Source of the DNA: Azonexus sp.
GTDB lineage: Bacteria > Pseudomonadota > Gammaproteobacteria > Burkholderiales > Rhodocyclaceae
Length of the DNA stretch: 64,000 nucleotides
Assembly (NCBI RefSeq): GCF_023150235.1
Contig: NZ_JAKLLH010000002.1
Location: 62,001-126,000 of the forward strand
Reading direction: 5' to 3'
In this document: in pieces, positions 27,510 through 37,763 of the stretch
How the letters are laid out: each line of letters starts with the position of its first letter
Position numbering within the stretch: the first letter of the stretch is position 1
Translations under genes and position numbers: made by a program
The notes under the pieces: generated by a model
Told to the model about the DNA's origin: nothing
Seen by the model: only the letters and a program-made list of their open reading frames with translations
Database searches by the model: none

Positions 27510-28492
27510 GCGACGAAACGCAGGAGGAGCAAGTCGCCAGCGCCGTACCGGCCCCCGCCAGTCAGGCAGCGGTAACGACGGGCGACGGACCCGTCGATAC
27601 CGTCGCCGATCTCCTCTCCGCGACGCTGGCCAGCGGGCGCATGCCGGCGCCGCTCTACCTGGCGCACTTCGGCCTGCATGAAGCACCTTTCGGCATCACT
27701 CCAGATACCAGTTTTATTTGCACCACGCACAGCCACCAGGAAGGTCTCAATACCTTGATGCTGGCTTTGCAAGGCGGGGAGGGCTTCGTCAAGATCACCG
27801 GCGAGGTCGGCTGCGGCAAGAGTCTTCTTTGCCGACGCCTGTTGCGCGCGCTCGAAGGCAGCGACTATGTCGGTGCCTATCTGCCCAACCCGGCGCTTTC
27901 CCCGGAGACCTTGCTCCGTTCCATCGCGGCCGAGCTCGGGCTGGAGTTGCCGGAAAACCGTCACCCCTACTGGCTGCTGCGTCTGCTGAATGAGGGTTTG
28001 CTCAACTTCGCGGCACAGGGAAAGAACGTCTTGCTGGTCATCGACGAGGCCCAGGCCATTCCGATCCAGACCCTGGAAATCTTGCGCCTGCTCTCGAACC
28101 TCGAAACCGAAAAACGCAAACTGATGCAGATCGTCCTTTTCGGGCAGCCCGAACTCGATACCACCCTGGCCAATCCCGCCATTCGCCAGCTGCTGCAACG
28201 CATTGCCTTTTCCTACCGGCTGACCGGTTTGCGCAAGGACGAATTGCACCCCTACCTGCGCCATCGCATGCGGGCTGCCGGCCAGGCTGGTGGCGAGGTG
28301 TTCGGCGACGATGCGGCGAGCGCGCTCTACAAGGCCTCGAAGGGGACGCCGAGACTGGTCAACATCCTGGCCAACAAATGTCTCCTCGCTGTTTTTGGCG
28401 AAGGCGGGCAGATGGTTCGTGCTCGCCACGTCAGGGCGGCGGCGCGCGATACCGAAGGCGCCAGCCGCCGCTGGGGCTGGTGGGGGCGATAA
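27506..28492 (+). CDS. mshM: MSHA biogenesis ATPase MshM (ExeA-like)
   Basis: AAA ATPase of the ExeA/GspA/MshM family, 328 residues. It starts its conserved part with YLAHFGLHEAPFGITPDTSF, has Walker A GEVGCGKS and Walker B VLLVIDEAQ, and ends with the GTPRLVNILANKCLL sensor region. The first 45 residues are a low-complexity extension. The family assists secretin assembly and is usually linked to a peptidoglycan-binding partner. No C-terminal transmembrane or PG-binding domain is visible. Confidence 0.92.
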   Translation: MSDETQEEQVASAVPAPASQAAVTTGDGPVDTVADLLSATLASGRMPAPLYLAHFGLHEAPFGITPDTSFICTTHSHQEGLNTLMLALQGGEGFVKITGEVGCGKSLLCRRLLRALEGSDYVGAYLPNPALSPETLLRSIAAELGLELPENRHPYWLLRLLNEGLLNFAAQGKNVLLVIDEAQAIPIQTLEILRLLSNLETEKRKLMQIVLFGQPELDTTLANPAIRQLLQRIAFSYRLTGLRKDELHPYLRHRMRAAGQAGGEVFGDDAASALYKASKGTPRLVNILANKCLLAVFGEGGQMVRARHVRAAARDTEGASRRWGWWGR

Positions 28493-28504
28493 GGGAGAGT
28501 CCGG

Positions 28505-29626
28505 GTGAGTTTGATCAATCGCATGCTGCAGGACCTGGATAAACGCCAGGCTGGCGGATCGGGGGAAAGCGCCTTGCCCGTCGGCGTGCAGGTCGCGACC
28601 AGTGCGCCGCTACCGCCACGCTTGCGCCCGGCGGTAGCTGTTTTCGCGCTGCTAGGCCTGGCCCTCGCCGCCACATTTCATTTCTGGGAAGGTCCGCTCC
28701 CTCTCGCTTCGCTCCCTTTCATCGACTCACCGCAATCCGGCCTTGCCCTTCAGCCGGTTGTTTCCGTTAAGGCAACGCCACAGGCGGCGCCGGAAGGGGC
28801 CGGCGACCGTGGCTTGCCGGCGCAGTCTCCGGTCGGGAGCGAGCCGGTAAAGTCGGAAGTGCCGCTGGAGAACGGCCTCGCACCGGCGGTCACCGACAAA
28901 TCGCTGGAAAAGCCGGTGGCAACCGCTCCCGGCGCTTCCGGGAACGTGGCTGCTGCCAGGCCGGCGGCGAAGAAAAAAGCGGCCAGGGAAGCATCGGAGG
29001 AAGTCGAGCCGGCGCATGACAAGGCGCCGCCGCTTAGGCTGGATAAGCCAGTGGCCGGCGAGGATCTGCGGAATGTCGCCGATTTCCATTATCGCCAGGC
29101 GCTCGACGCTTATGCGCTTGGCCGGACAACGGAAAGTCTCGCCCAGGGACGCGAGGCCATCCGGCTCAACCCGGATCATCTCGATGCCCGCCAGCTTCTC
29201 CTGCGTCAGCTCGTCGAGCAGCGCGATCTGGAGGCGGCACGTTCCCTGCTGCGCGATGGCGTGGCCCGGCATCCGCAGCAGGCTGGCTGGGTCAAGCTGC
29301 TATTGCGTCTCGAGCTTGAACGCGGCGATCTGACGGCTGCCCGCTCCGTGGTCGAGCAAGCCCCCGCCAGCGTTGTCGGCCAGGCCGATTTTCAATCCCT
29401 TGCCGGCTTGCTTGCCCAGCGCCAGGGGCGCCAGGCCGAAGCCGCCGATCACTTCCGTTCGGCCCTGGGGCGCAATCCGGCCGACGGCCGTGCCTGGATC
29501 GGGCTGGGATTGGCGCTGGAAGCCCAGGGCCATGAGCCGGAAGCGCGCGAAGCCTTTCGTCGCGCACTGACGACCGAAGGCTTGCCCGGCGAGTTGCAGG
29601 CCCTGGCGCAGAAAAAGACACGTTGA
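28505..29626 (+). CDS. mshN: MSHA biogenesis TPR protein MshN
   Basis: A 373-residue bitopic protein starting at GTG 28505 behind GGGAGAG. SLINRMLQDLDKRQ is the conserved MshN/GspB-like N-terminus. A transmembrane helix (about 43-60) is followed by a Pro/Ala/Lys/Glu-rich periplasmic linker (70-180) and then TPR-like repeats (about 190-370, AGRTTESLAQGREAIRLNPDHLDAR-type helices). It closes block 2. A copy of the dispersed palindrome lies 20 nt after the stop and could mark the 3' end of the transcript. Confidence 0.9.
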   Translation: MSLINRMLQDLDKRQAGGSGESALPVGVQVATSAPLPPRLRPAVAVFALLGLALAATFHFWEGPLPLASLPFIDSPQSGLALQPVVSVKATPQAAPEGAGDRGLPAQSPVGSEPVKSEVPLENGLAPAVTDKSLEKPVATAPGASGNVAAARPAAKKKAAREASEEVEPAHDKAPPLRLDKPVAGEDLRNVADFHYRQALDAYALGRTTESLAQGREAIRLNPDHLDARQLLLRQLVEQRDLEAARSLLRDGVARHPQQAGWVKLLLRLELERGDLTAARSVVEQAPASVVGQADFQSLAGLLAQRQGRQAEAADHFRSALGRNPADGRAWIGLGLALEAQGHEPEAREAFRRALTTEGLPGELQALAQKKTR

Positions 29627-29646
29627 GGGCAAAAAAGCCGCTTTTC

Positions 29647-29660
29647 CACGGTCGACCGTG
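29647..29660. repeat. Palindrome CACGGTCGACCGTG, copy 3
   Basis: Exact 14-nt palindrome 20 nt downstream of the mshN stop, in the convergent mshN/recQ gap. The outer flanks contain GGGCAAAA on the left and TTTTCGCCC on the right, which could pair with one bulge to enclose the core in a longer imperfect stem. A short TTTT lies within the right arm. Confidence 0.85.
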
Positions 29661-29720
29661 ATCGAGGCCCGATTTTCGCCCGGATGCCGATGCGGCGGAT
29701 GGTTCCGCCTGGGAGAAGCA

Positions 29721-29880
29721 GGGGCGGCCTGGAAAAAGCAGTTTTAACGCGGATGACGCAGATCCATCGCCGATGACGCGGATCTATGCGCTTTTCGGCG
29801 TACGCGGGCACTCATCCGGCGGCGGCTTCGGGGCGGCCTGGATCCGTCATTGGAAAATCCGCATTGATCAGCGAAATCCA
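29721..29880. repeat. Intergenic repeat cluster between mshN and recQ
   Basis: The 277-nt convergent gap (29627-29903) has no gene. Besides the palindrome it holds a 13-nt direct repeat GGGGCGGCCTGGA at 29721 and again at 29830. Two near-identical 14-mers occur at 29750 and 29771 (GGATGACGCAGATC and CGATGACGCGGATC). Further on are ATCCGTCAT and AATCCGCATTGATCAGCG motifs that are roughly the inverse of the first set. This resembles the degenerate GCGGAT/ATCCGC intergenic repeats of some proteobacteria. No transposase or target-site duplication is seen. Confidence 0.55.
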
Positions 29881-29903
29881 CGGCTGAGCCGGGCTTGCTC
29901 GGT

Positions 29904-31745
<1,842 letters not shown>

Positions 31746-31748
<3 letters not shown>

Positions 31749-31759
31749 GGTCGACCGTG
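31746..31759. repeat. Palindrome CACGGTCGACCGTG, copy 4
   Basis: Exact 14-nt palindrome between lpxH and recQ (both - strand), 50 nt after the lpxH stop and overlapping the putative GTG start of recQ. The outer arms AAATGGC (31733-31739) and GCCATTT (31766-31772) are complementary and symmetric about the same centre, separated from the core by a 6x6 internal loop, giving a 40-nt imperfect dyad. Confidence 0.85.
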
Positions 31760-31809
31760 GCAGAAGCCATTTTTTGGGCAGGCGGGCGTTCCGCCGTAAG
31801 TGCGGGAAT

Positions 31810-32541
31810 TCATCGCTTGGCCGTCCAGGCGTGACGGGTCAGTGTTTCGCCGTCCCAGGCCAGGTAGTCGCCGCTCTCCTCGTGCCAGTCGCCGAGTACC
31901 CAGCGTTCGACATGGATGCCGTCGACGATGTGGTCGTGGGTTGCCGGCTGGTGCGTGTGACCGTGGATGAAGGTGGCGTAGCCGTGCGCACGCAGGAAAT
32001 CGTCGGTGGCCGCAGCTTGCAGATCGCTGCAGGGTGAGTCCTTGGCCTGCTGGCTGGCGATGCTTTGGGCGCGCATCTGTGCCGCCAGTTGTCGCCGCTG
32101 CTCGCGCGGGCGGGCGAGGAAAGCCTGCTGCCAGGCCGGATCGCGCAATTGGGCGCGTACCTGCTGGTAGGCGAGGTCGTCGATACAGAGCGCGTCGCCG
32201 TGGGCAAGCACGAACTGCCATTCCGGCGTCGACAAGAGATAGGGTTCGCTCAGTAAGCGGCAGCCGCTGGCCCGGGCGAATTCGGGACCGAGCAGAAAAT
32301 CGCGGTTACCGTGCAGCAGGCCGATGCGGACGCCGGCTTCGCTGGCGTCCCTCAGCCCGGAAACGACGCGGGCGTTGTCGGCATCGGCGAGATCGTCGTC
32401 GCCGATCCAGGCTTCAAAAAGATCGCCGAGCAGATACAGTTCGCCGGCCTGGCGTACCGGGCCGGCGAGAAAGTCGAGAAACAGGGTCGTCACCCCGGGG
32501 GAGCGGGGTGAAAGATGGAGATCGGAAGCGAAAAGGATCAA
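31810..32541 (-). CDS. lpxH: UDP-2,3-diacylglucosamine diphosphatase
   Basis: Calcineurin-like metallophosphoesterase that cleaves UDP-2,3-diacylglucosamine to lipid X in lipid A synthesis, peripheral to the inner membrane. Metal-binding motifs are in place: FASDLHLSP at the N-terminus, [22 protein letters not shown], and the C-terminal HGHTHQP. The length of 243 residues is normal. The start overlaps the ppiB stop by four bases (ATGA), so it is probably translated with the cyclophilin genes. Confidence 0.96.
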   Translation of the reverse strand: MILFASDLHLSPRSPGVTTLFLDFLAGPVRQAGELYLLGDLFEAWIGDDDLADADNARVVSGLRDASEAGVRIGLLHGNRDFLLGPEFARASGCRLLSEPYLLSTPEWQFVLAHGDALCIDDLAYQQVRAQLRDPAWQQAFLARPREQRRQLAAQMRAQSIASQQAKDSPCSDLQAAATDDFLRAHGYATFIHGHTHQPATHDHIVDGIHVERWVLGDWHEESGDYLAWDGETLTRHAWTAKR

Positions 32542-33035
32542 ACGATTTCCGCTTTTTCGATGATCACGTCCTCGACCGGAACATCCTGGTGGAAACCCTT
32601 GTTGCCGGTGCGCACGGCACGAATGGCGTCGACCACGTCGAGGCCTTCGACCACTTCGCCGAAGACGCAGTAGCCCCAGCCCTGGCCCATCGGCGCCTTG
32701 AAGTCGAGGAAGTCGTTATCGACGGTATTGATGAAGAACTGGGCGGTCGCCGAGTGCGGATCGTTGGTGCGGGCCATGGCGATGCTGCCGCGCTTGTTCT
32801 TGAGGCCGTTGGCAGCCTCGTTCTCGATCGGGTCCAGGGTCGGCTTCTGCTCCATGCCGACGGCAAAGCCACCGCCCTGGATCATGAAGTTCTTGATCAC
32901 GCGGTGAAAAACGGTGCCACTGTAGTGGCCGGATTCGACGTAGGCGAGGAAGTTGGCCACGGTTTTCGGAGCCTTCTCGGCATCCAGCTGCAGGGTAATG
33001 GTGCCGTGGTTGGTGCTCAGTTTGACTTGCGACAT
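32538..33035 (-). CDS. ppiB: Cytoplasmic peptidyl-prolyl cis-trans isomerase B
   Basis: Single-domain cyclophilin of 165 residues with no signal peptide, so cytoplasmic. Cyclophilin signatures are [16 protein letters not shown], the active-site Arg-Phe region, [21 protein letters not shown] and [12 protein letters not shown]. It lies 12 nt downstream of ppiA and overlaps lpxH. The tandem with the exported homologue suggests a local duplication followed by separate localisation. Confidence 0.95.
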   Translation of the reverse strand: MSQVKLSTNHGTITLQLDAEKAPKTVANFLAYVESGHYSGTVFHRVIKNFMIQGGGFAVGMEQKPTLDPIENEAANGLKNKRGSIAMARTNDPHSATAQFFINTVDNDFLDFKAPMGQGWGYCVFGEVVEGLDVVDAIRAVRTGNKGFHQDVPVEDVIIEKAEIV

Positions 33036-33047
33036 GATGGGGAGTCC

Positions 33048-33635
33048 TTATTTTTCGGAAATGATCTTGACGTCGTGGATGACGACGGGCGTCACCGGAA
33101 CGTTTTCGTAATAGCCTTGGCTGCCGGTGGGCTGCTTGGCGATCTTGTCGACGATATCCATGCCCTGGGTCACCTTGCCGAACACGGTGTAGCCCCAGGA
33201 GCGCCCGTCGGTTGGAGCCCGGTGGTTGAGGAAATCGTTGTTCTTCAGGTTGATGAAGAACTGCACTCGCGCCGAGTGCGGGTCGGCGGTGCGGGCCATG
33301 GCCAGCGTGCCGCGCTCGTTGCCGAGGCCATTGCCGGCTTCGTTCTGCAGGGCCGGCGTGCGGGTCTTCTTTTCTTCCATCGCCGGCGTGAAACCGCCGC
33401 CCTGGATCATGAAACCGTCGATCACGCGGTGGAAGATGGTGCCTTCGTAAAAACCGTGCCTGGCGTTGTAGATGAACATCTCGACCGTGCGCGGTGCCTT
33501 CTCCGGGTAGAGTTCCAGCGTGAGCTTGCCGTGCGAGGTATTCATTTCCAGGGTCGGTGCGGCGCTGACCAGGGCCGAGGCGACAAGACCGGCAATCAGG
33601 CTGCCGCTACGGACGATGAACGATGTGTGGCGCAT
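33048..33635 (-). CDS. ppiA: Periplasmic peptidyl-prolyl cis-trans isomerase
   Basis: Cyclophilin of 195 residues with a signal peptide (FIVRSGSLIAGLVASALVSA), hence periplasmic. It contains [39 protein letters not shown] and WGYTVFGKVTQG. The start at 33635 was chosen because it begins the signal peptide and forms a TGATG overlap with the stop of the upstream transpeptidase-family gene; a longer open frame (to 34007) is not credible. A role in folding of envelope proteins is inferred. Confidence 0.94.
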   Translation of the reverse strand: MRHTSFIVRSGSLIAGLVASALVSAAPTLEMNTSHGKLTLELYPEKAPRTVEMFIYNARHGFYEGTIFHRVIDGFMIQGGGFTPAMEEKKTRTPALQNEAGNGLGNERGTLAMARTADPHSARVQFFINLKNNDFLNHRAPTDGRSWGYTVFGKVTQGMDIVDKIAKQPTGSQGYYENVPVTPVVIHDVKIISEK

Positions 33636-34972
33636 CAGGCGCTCCCTTCGTAGATGATTTTCCATTTGCCGTCTTCTCTCTGCCAGTACTGCCGCTTGCG
33701 CATCCGGTTGTCCAGATTGTTGCTGCGGTAATCCTGCTCGAAGGTGACGACGATGACTTCTTCCTTGCCCGGATTGCGGAAGACCGAGAGGTTGTCGATC
33801 TTGACCTTGATCCATTCCTTGCTGGTGCCGACCTGGCGTTTCTGCTGGGCGAACTGCTCGAAATCCTGCTTCTCCCCGGAGCGGAAACGCTTCGAGTAAT
33901 GCTTGAGATAGCGTTCGACATCGCGGCTTTCCCAGTCGCCACGCCAGTTTTCGATGGTCTGGTTGAGCTCGGTGCGTTCCTTGTTCCAGTCGTCCAGCGA
34001 CAGCCATTCGATGGAGCTGCTGATGATGACCGGCGTCAATCCAACTTGCAGATTCTTGGCGACCGCATCCAGGTCCTGATTGGTCAGGACGACACAGCCA
34101 TCGGAAGCGCGCGGCGGGCGGGCAAAGGTATCCGACGGTGTGCCATGCAGCCAGATGCCGCTACCGCCGCGCCCCTGGCGCCGGTCGAGTTCGTTCGGGT
34201 AGTTGAGCGGAAAGGCGCCGCTGCCATAGAGATCGGCCAGTTTCTGGCGCGGCAGGTTGGCAGTGATGTGGTAAACGCCGATGGGCGTCTTTTTGTCGCC
34301 TTCGACCAGTTTGTCGGCGCCGAGCTTGCCGTGGGTGACGTAGTAATCGGCGACGAAGCGCGGGCGACCGCCGTTCCGGGTGTCGTTTTCGTACAGGTAG
34401 AGGCGCGAGCGCCGGGTGTCGACGACAATGGCGTGCTTTTGCCCGGGCTGCATCTGCAGCAGATAGCGGGGTACGGCGTCGCCGGGCGGCTTTTGGCGGT
34501 AAGCATCGAGGCGTGCCAGGGCTTCGGCACGCAGATCGGCCACCTTGTCGGCGGGCGCGTTGTTCAGGGCGCCAAAATTTTCGATCGGGCGGGTGCGGGC
34601 CAGCAATAGATCGCCGCGTATGAGGTGCGCCAAGCGAAAATTCGGATATTGCTTGAGCAGGCTTTCCGTCAGCGATAGCGCTTGGTTCAGGCGATTTGCC
34701 TCGATTTCGCTGAAAATCCGCGTCAGGCGGGCTTCGGGCGCCGAATCCGAGACCGTTGCCGGCAATTCGCTCCGCTGGGAGGCCGGCGCCGCGCTCGCGG
34801 CCAAGGCGGCAGCGACCGGAAGCGCGACATGCGGTGCCGCTCCGGCCCCCTTTTTGCTGGTCACGACCTTGGCGTTAGGCGCCTTGCTCTTTTCGCGCGG
34901 GTCGTGAACCTTGCCCTGAACCGTCAGCGGCAAGCCGACGCACAGCGACAGAATGGCCAGGCGAATGCGCAT
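33635..34972 (-). CDS. L,D-transpeptidase-family protein with NTF2-like C-terminus (Csd6-like)
   Basis: Exported 445-residue protein. A signal peptide (LAILSLCVGLPLTVQG) begins at ATG 34972, which overlaps the upstream TPR gene's stop (TGATG); a longer frame starts at 35002. A helical region (about 80-160) precedes a YkuD/YafK catalytic domain (about 178-320) with the active-site HGT at 276 and SDGC at 290-293. The C-terminal 110 residues (335-445) look like an NTF2/SnoaL-type domain, as in Helicobacter Csd6. Cross-linking or trimming of peptidoglycan tetrapeptides, or attachment of a protein partner, is inferred. Which of these activities it has cannot be read from sequence. Confidence 0.85.
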   Translation of the reverse strand: MRIRLAILSLCVGLPLTVQGKVHDPREKSKAPNAKVVTSKKGAGAAPHVALPVAAALAASAAPASQRSELPATVSDSAPEARLTRIFSEIEANRLNQALSLTESLLKQYPNFRLAHLIRGDLLLARTRPIENFGALNNAPADKVADLRAEALARLDAYRQKPPGDAVPRYLLQMQPGQKHAIVVDTRRSRLYLYENDTRNGGRPRFVADYYVTHGKLGADKLVEGDKKTPIGVYHITANLPRQKLADLYGSGAFPLNYPNELDRRQGRGGSGIWLHGTPSDTFARPPRASDGCVVLTNQDLDAVAKNLQVGLTPVIISSSIEWLSLDDWNKERTELNQTIENWRGDWESRDVERYLKHYSKRFRSGEKQDFEQFAQQKRQVGTSKEWIKVKIDNLSVFRNPGKEEVIVVTFEQDYRSNNLDNRMRKRQYWQREDGKWKIIYEGSA

Positions 34973-36171
34973 CAACGGGATTTTTCTTCCTTGATCAACC
35001 ATTTGCCGCCGTTACGAACGAAAACCATGACCTTGCCGGTGGAAGTAGAAATTCCGGGTGCCTTGTAGTGCTGGCGGAATCGGGCGGTCGCCTGATTGCC
35101 TTCAATCGTGATTTTCGGGGTGTCGTAGCTGACCGAAATCTTGCCGCCCTTGCCGGCGATGCGTTGCTCGCGCTCCTCCTCCCAAGCCTTGCGCGACACA
35201 CCCTTGGGGGTCTCGAAATCGCTGGCGTAAGCCGCGAAATAAGCCTTCATTTCCTTGCGCATCCATGCGCCGGACCAGGCGGCGAGCACCTTGTTGATCT
35301 CTTCCACGGTGGGGTCGGGCTTGCTATCGACCGTCACCCTGGCTGGTGTCGGAGGGGGGGGCGCGGTGCTGCTGGTGGCGGAGGGCGGCGTCAGGCTCGG
35401 CTTTGCCGCAATGACGGGTGGAGGCGGCGGAGTGGAAGGGGCTGCGGGCTGCGCGGCTGCTGCCGGCTTGCCCGTCGTGCTTGCGGGCGTTGCGGCGGCT
35501 GCGCCGGCGGCAATCGTGGGCGATGTTGCCGTGGCGCTTGCCGTGGCGCCCGGGGCGGACGGCTTGACGTTGGCGCGGCCAGAGGTGCTGATCAGGTCGC
35601 GAATCAGTGCCAGCTTGTTCTGCGTGGCCGAGTTGGCGTTGTCGAGTTGCAGTGCCTTGTCGTAAGCCTGGCTGGCCAGCTTGGCATAGATGTCGCCAAG
35701 GTTTTCATAAGCAATGGCGTATGAAGGATGTGTGCGGATTGCCATTTCCAGCGCCGCTCGCGCCTTGTCGTACTGCTTCTGCTGGGCATGCAGCACGGCC
35801 AGGTTGTTGTAGGGTTCCGGCAGTTCCGGATAATCCTCGCTCAGCTTGGTGAAAACGGCGATGGCATCGGAGGCGCGATTCATCTCGGTATAGATCAGAC
35901 CCTTGAGGAAGCGTCCCTGGGCATCCTTCGGCCGGCTGGCGAGATAGGCGTCGACTTTTTCCAGCGCCTGCGGGTATTGCCCTTGCTTGATCAGGCGCTG
36001 CACATCGGGCAGGTTGTCGGCGAGAACCGGCAAGGCCATGCCGATCAGAAGCCCGGCAGCGGCTGCGCGCAGCCTGCGGAACGGCGCGGAACGGGCAGCG
36101 CGGGGCAAGGCTGGGCCGGGCTGAAGCGGGAATGTCGAGGTCGGCGGCATGCTATAATTCGCGGGTTTCAC
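34972..36171 (-). CDS. TPR-repeat periplasmic protein with NTF2-like C-terminus
   Basis: A protein of up to 399 residues (GTG 36171; ATG 36150 would give 392). A basic N-terminus and hydrophobic segment ending VLADN suggest export. Residues of about 55-180 hold TPR-type repeats (QGRFLKGLIYTEMNRASDAI, YNNLAVLHAQQKQYDKARAAL, YAIAYENLGDIYAKLA). A long Ala/Pro/Thr/Ser linker (about 190-280) leads to a C-terminal domain of about 115 residues resembling the C-terminus of the transpeptidase-family protein that follows. Coupled translation (TGATG) suggests the two work together in the envelope. Function is otherwise unknown. Confidence 0.75.
   Translation of the reverse strand: MKPANYSMPPTSTFPLQPGPALPRAARSAPFRRLRAAAAGLLIGMALPVLADNLPDVQRLIKQGQYPQALEKVDAYLASRPKDAQGRFLKGLIYTEMNRASDAIAVFTKLSEDYPELPEPYNNLAVLHAQQKQYDKARAALEMAIRTHPSYAIAYENLGDIYAKLASQAYDKALQLDNANSATQNKLALIRDLISTSGRANVKPSAPGATASATATSPTIAAGAAAATPASTTGKPAAAAQPAAPSTPPPPPVIAAKPSLTPPSATSSTAPPPPTPARVTVDSKPDPTVEEINKVLAAWSGAWMRKEMKAYFAAYASDFETPKGVSRKAWEEEREQRIAGKGGKISVSYDTPKITIEGNQATARFRQHYKAPGISTSTGKVMVFVRNGGKWLIKEEKSR
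36150..36158 (+). promoter_or_regulatory. Extended -10 promoter of cysS
   Basis: TGCTATAAT matches the extended -10 consensus TGnTATAAT exactly; no good -35 is visible upstream, as is usual for extended -10 promoters. Transcription would start near 36165, leaving about 100 nt of leader before cysS. The site overlaps the first codons of the divergent TPR gene, so the two promoters may interfere. Confidence 0.5.
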
Positions 36172-36268
36172 AATCTTCCGATTCTATCAAAAACGCCGCT
36201 GAATCCATAGGTTCAGGCAGAGATCCCTGCCGTTTTTTACTGTGGAGCGAGTGGTGGGACAAACCGGC

Positions 36269-37642
36269 ATGCTCAAGATTTTCAACTCCCTGAAGCGCGA
36301 AAAAGAGACATTCAACCCCATTGAACCGGGCAAGGTCCGCATGTACGTCTGTGGCATGACGGTTTATGACTACTGCCACCTCGGGCATGCGCGGGTGATG
36401 GTGGTGTTCGACATGGTCTATCGCTGGCTCAAGGCCTCCGGTTATGACGTCACCTATGTCCGCAACATCACCGATATCGACGACAAGATCATCAAGCGTG
36501 CCAACGAGAACGGCGAGACCATCCTGCAACTGACCGACCGCTTCATCGCATACATGCATGAAGATGCCGATGCACTCGGCGTCCTGCGCCCCGATCACGA
36601 GCCGCGGGCAACCGAATTCGTGCCGCAGATGCTGGACATCATCCAGCGTCTGGAAGCCAACGGCCTGGCTTATCGGGCCACCGACGGCGACGTCAATTAC
36701 GCGGTGCGCAAGTTTCCGGGCTACGGCAAGCTGTCCGGCAAGTCGCTCGACGATCTGCGGGCCGGCGAGCGGGTCGAGGTCGACTCGGCCAAGCAGGACC
36801 CGCTCGATTTCGTCCTCTGGAAACATGCCAAGCCGGGTGAGCCGGCCTGGCCGTCGCGCTGGGGTGATGGGCGTCCGGGCTGGCACATCGAGTGCTCGGC
36901 GATGAGTTCGAGCATCCTCGGGCAGCATTTCGATATTCACGGCGGCGGCCAGGATCTGCAGTTCCCGCACCACGAGAACGAGATCGCCCAGTCCGAAGGG
37001 GCCAATTGCTGCGCCTACGTGAATTACTGGATGCACAACGGTTTTGTCAGGGTCGACAACGAAAAGATGTCGAAATCGCTCGGCAACTTCTTCACCATTC
37101 GCGAAGTGCTGCGGCAATACGATGCCGAAGTGGTGCGTTTCTTCATCCTGCGCGCGCATTACCGCAGTCCGTTGAATTATTCCGATGCGCATCTCGACGA
37201 TGCCCGGCGCAGCCTGGATACGCTTTATTTCACCCTGCGCGACGTGCCGCCGGCCGTGGTCGATATCGACTGGCAACAGCCGTTCGCCGCCCGCTTTGCC
37301 GCCGCGCTGAACGAGGATTTCGACTCGCACGGGGCAATTGCGGTGCTTTACGAACTCGCCGGCGAAGCCAATCGCCAGAAAAGTGGTGAACTTTCCGGCT
37401 TGCTCAAGGCCCTGGCCGGACTGATCGGCTTGCTCGAACGCGACCCGCTGGCCTATCTGCGCGGTGCGGTGGGCACCGAGACCGGGCCTGGTGAAGCAGA
37501 AATCGACCAGTGGGTGGCGGAGCGGGTTGCCGCGAAGCAGGCGCGCAATTTTGCTGAAGCCGACCGGATCCGCGACCAACTCAAAGTGCTCGGGATCGTC
37601 CTCGACGATACCGCGCAAGGGACAACCTGGCGCCGGGCCTGA
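36269..37642 (+). CDS. cysS: Cysteinyl-tRNA synthetase
   Basis: Class I aminoacyl-tRNA synthetase that charges tRNA-Cys. ATG 36269 ([13 protein letters not shown]) matches the family N-terminus; the open frame extends to GTG 36242. Zinc and substrate motifs are [17 protein letters not shown] (HIGH variant HLGH), [11 protein letters not shown] and [12 protein letters not shown], and the KMSKS loop is [10 protein letters not shown]. The length of 457 residues is normal. It is transcribed alone; a hairpin terminator lies 35 nt after the stop. Confidence 0.98.
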   Translation: MLKIFNSLKREKETFNPIEPGKVRMYVCGMTVYDYCHLGHARVMVVFDMVYRWLKASGYDVTYVRNITDIDDKIIKRANENGETILQLTDRFIAYMHEDADALGVLRPDHEPRATEFVPQMLDIIQRLEANGLAYRATDGDVNYAVRKFPGYGKLSGKSLDDLRAGERVEVDSAKQDPLDFVLWKHAKPGEPAWPSRWGDGRPGWHIECSAMSSSILGQHFDIHGGGQDLQFPHHENEIAQSEGANCCAYVNYWMHNGFVRVDNEKMSKSLGNFFTIREVLRQYDAEVVRFFILRAHYRSPLNYSDAHLDDARRSLDTLYFTLRDVPPAVVDIDWQQPFAARFAAALNEDFDSHGAIAVLYELAGEANRQKSGELSGLLKALAGLIGLLERDPLAYLRGAVGTETGPGEAEIDQWVAERVAAKQARNFAEADRIRDQLKVLGIVLDDTAQGTTWRRA

Positions 37643-37676
37643 CGGAGCGCGGCGGTGGCAGCTTTCCCGCAGGTAG

Positions 37677-37702
37677 CGGCCCCGAATGGGGCCGTTGCTT
37701 TG
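37677..37702 (+). terminator. Hairpin terminator of cysS
   Basis: CGGCCCC (37677-37683), loop GAAT, GGGGCCG (37688-37694), followed by TTGCTTT. A 7-bp GC-only stem with a modest T-rich tail, 35 nt after the cysS stop. Confidence 0.6.
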
Positions 37703-37728
37703 GGTGCCGGATGAAAAACCGCCAAAAA

Positions 37729-37742
37729 CCCGGTCGACCGTG
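37729..37742. repeat. Palindrome, copy 5 (CCCGGTCGACCGTG)
   Basis: One mismatch from the family core (C instead of A at 37730). It lies in the convergent cysS/binding-protein gap, 22 nt beyond the end of the - strand gene and 87 nt after cysS. ACCGCC (37718-37723) and GGCGGT (37749-37754) can pair around it. Confidence 0.7.
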
Positions 37743-37763
37743 GCGGGCGGCGGTGCTGCCGGA

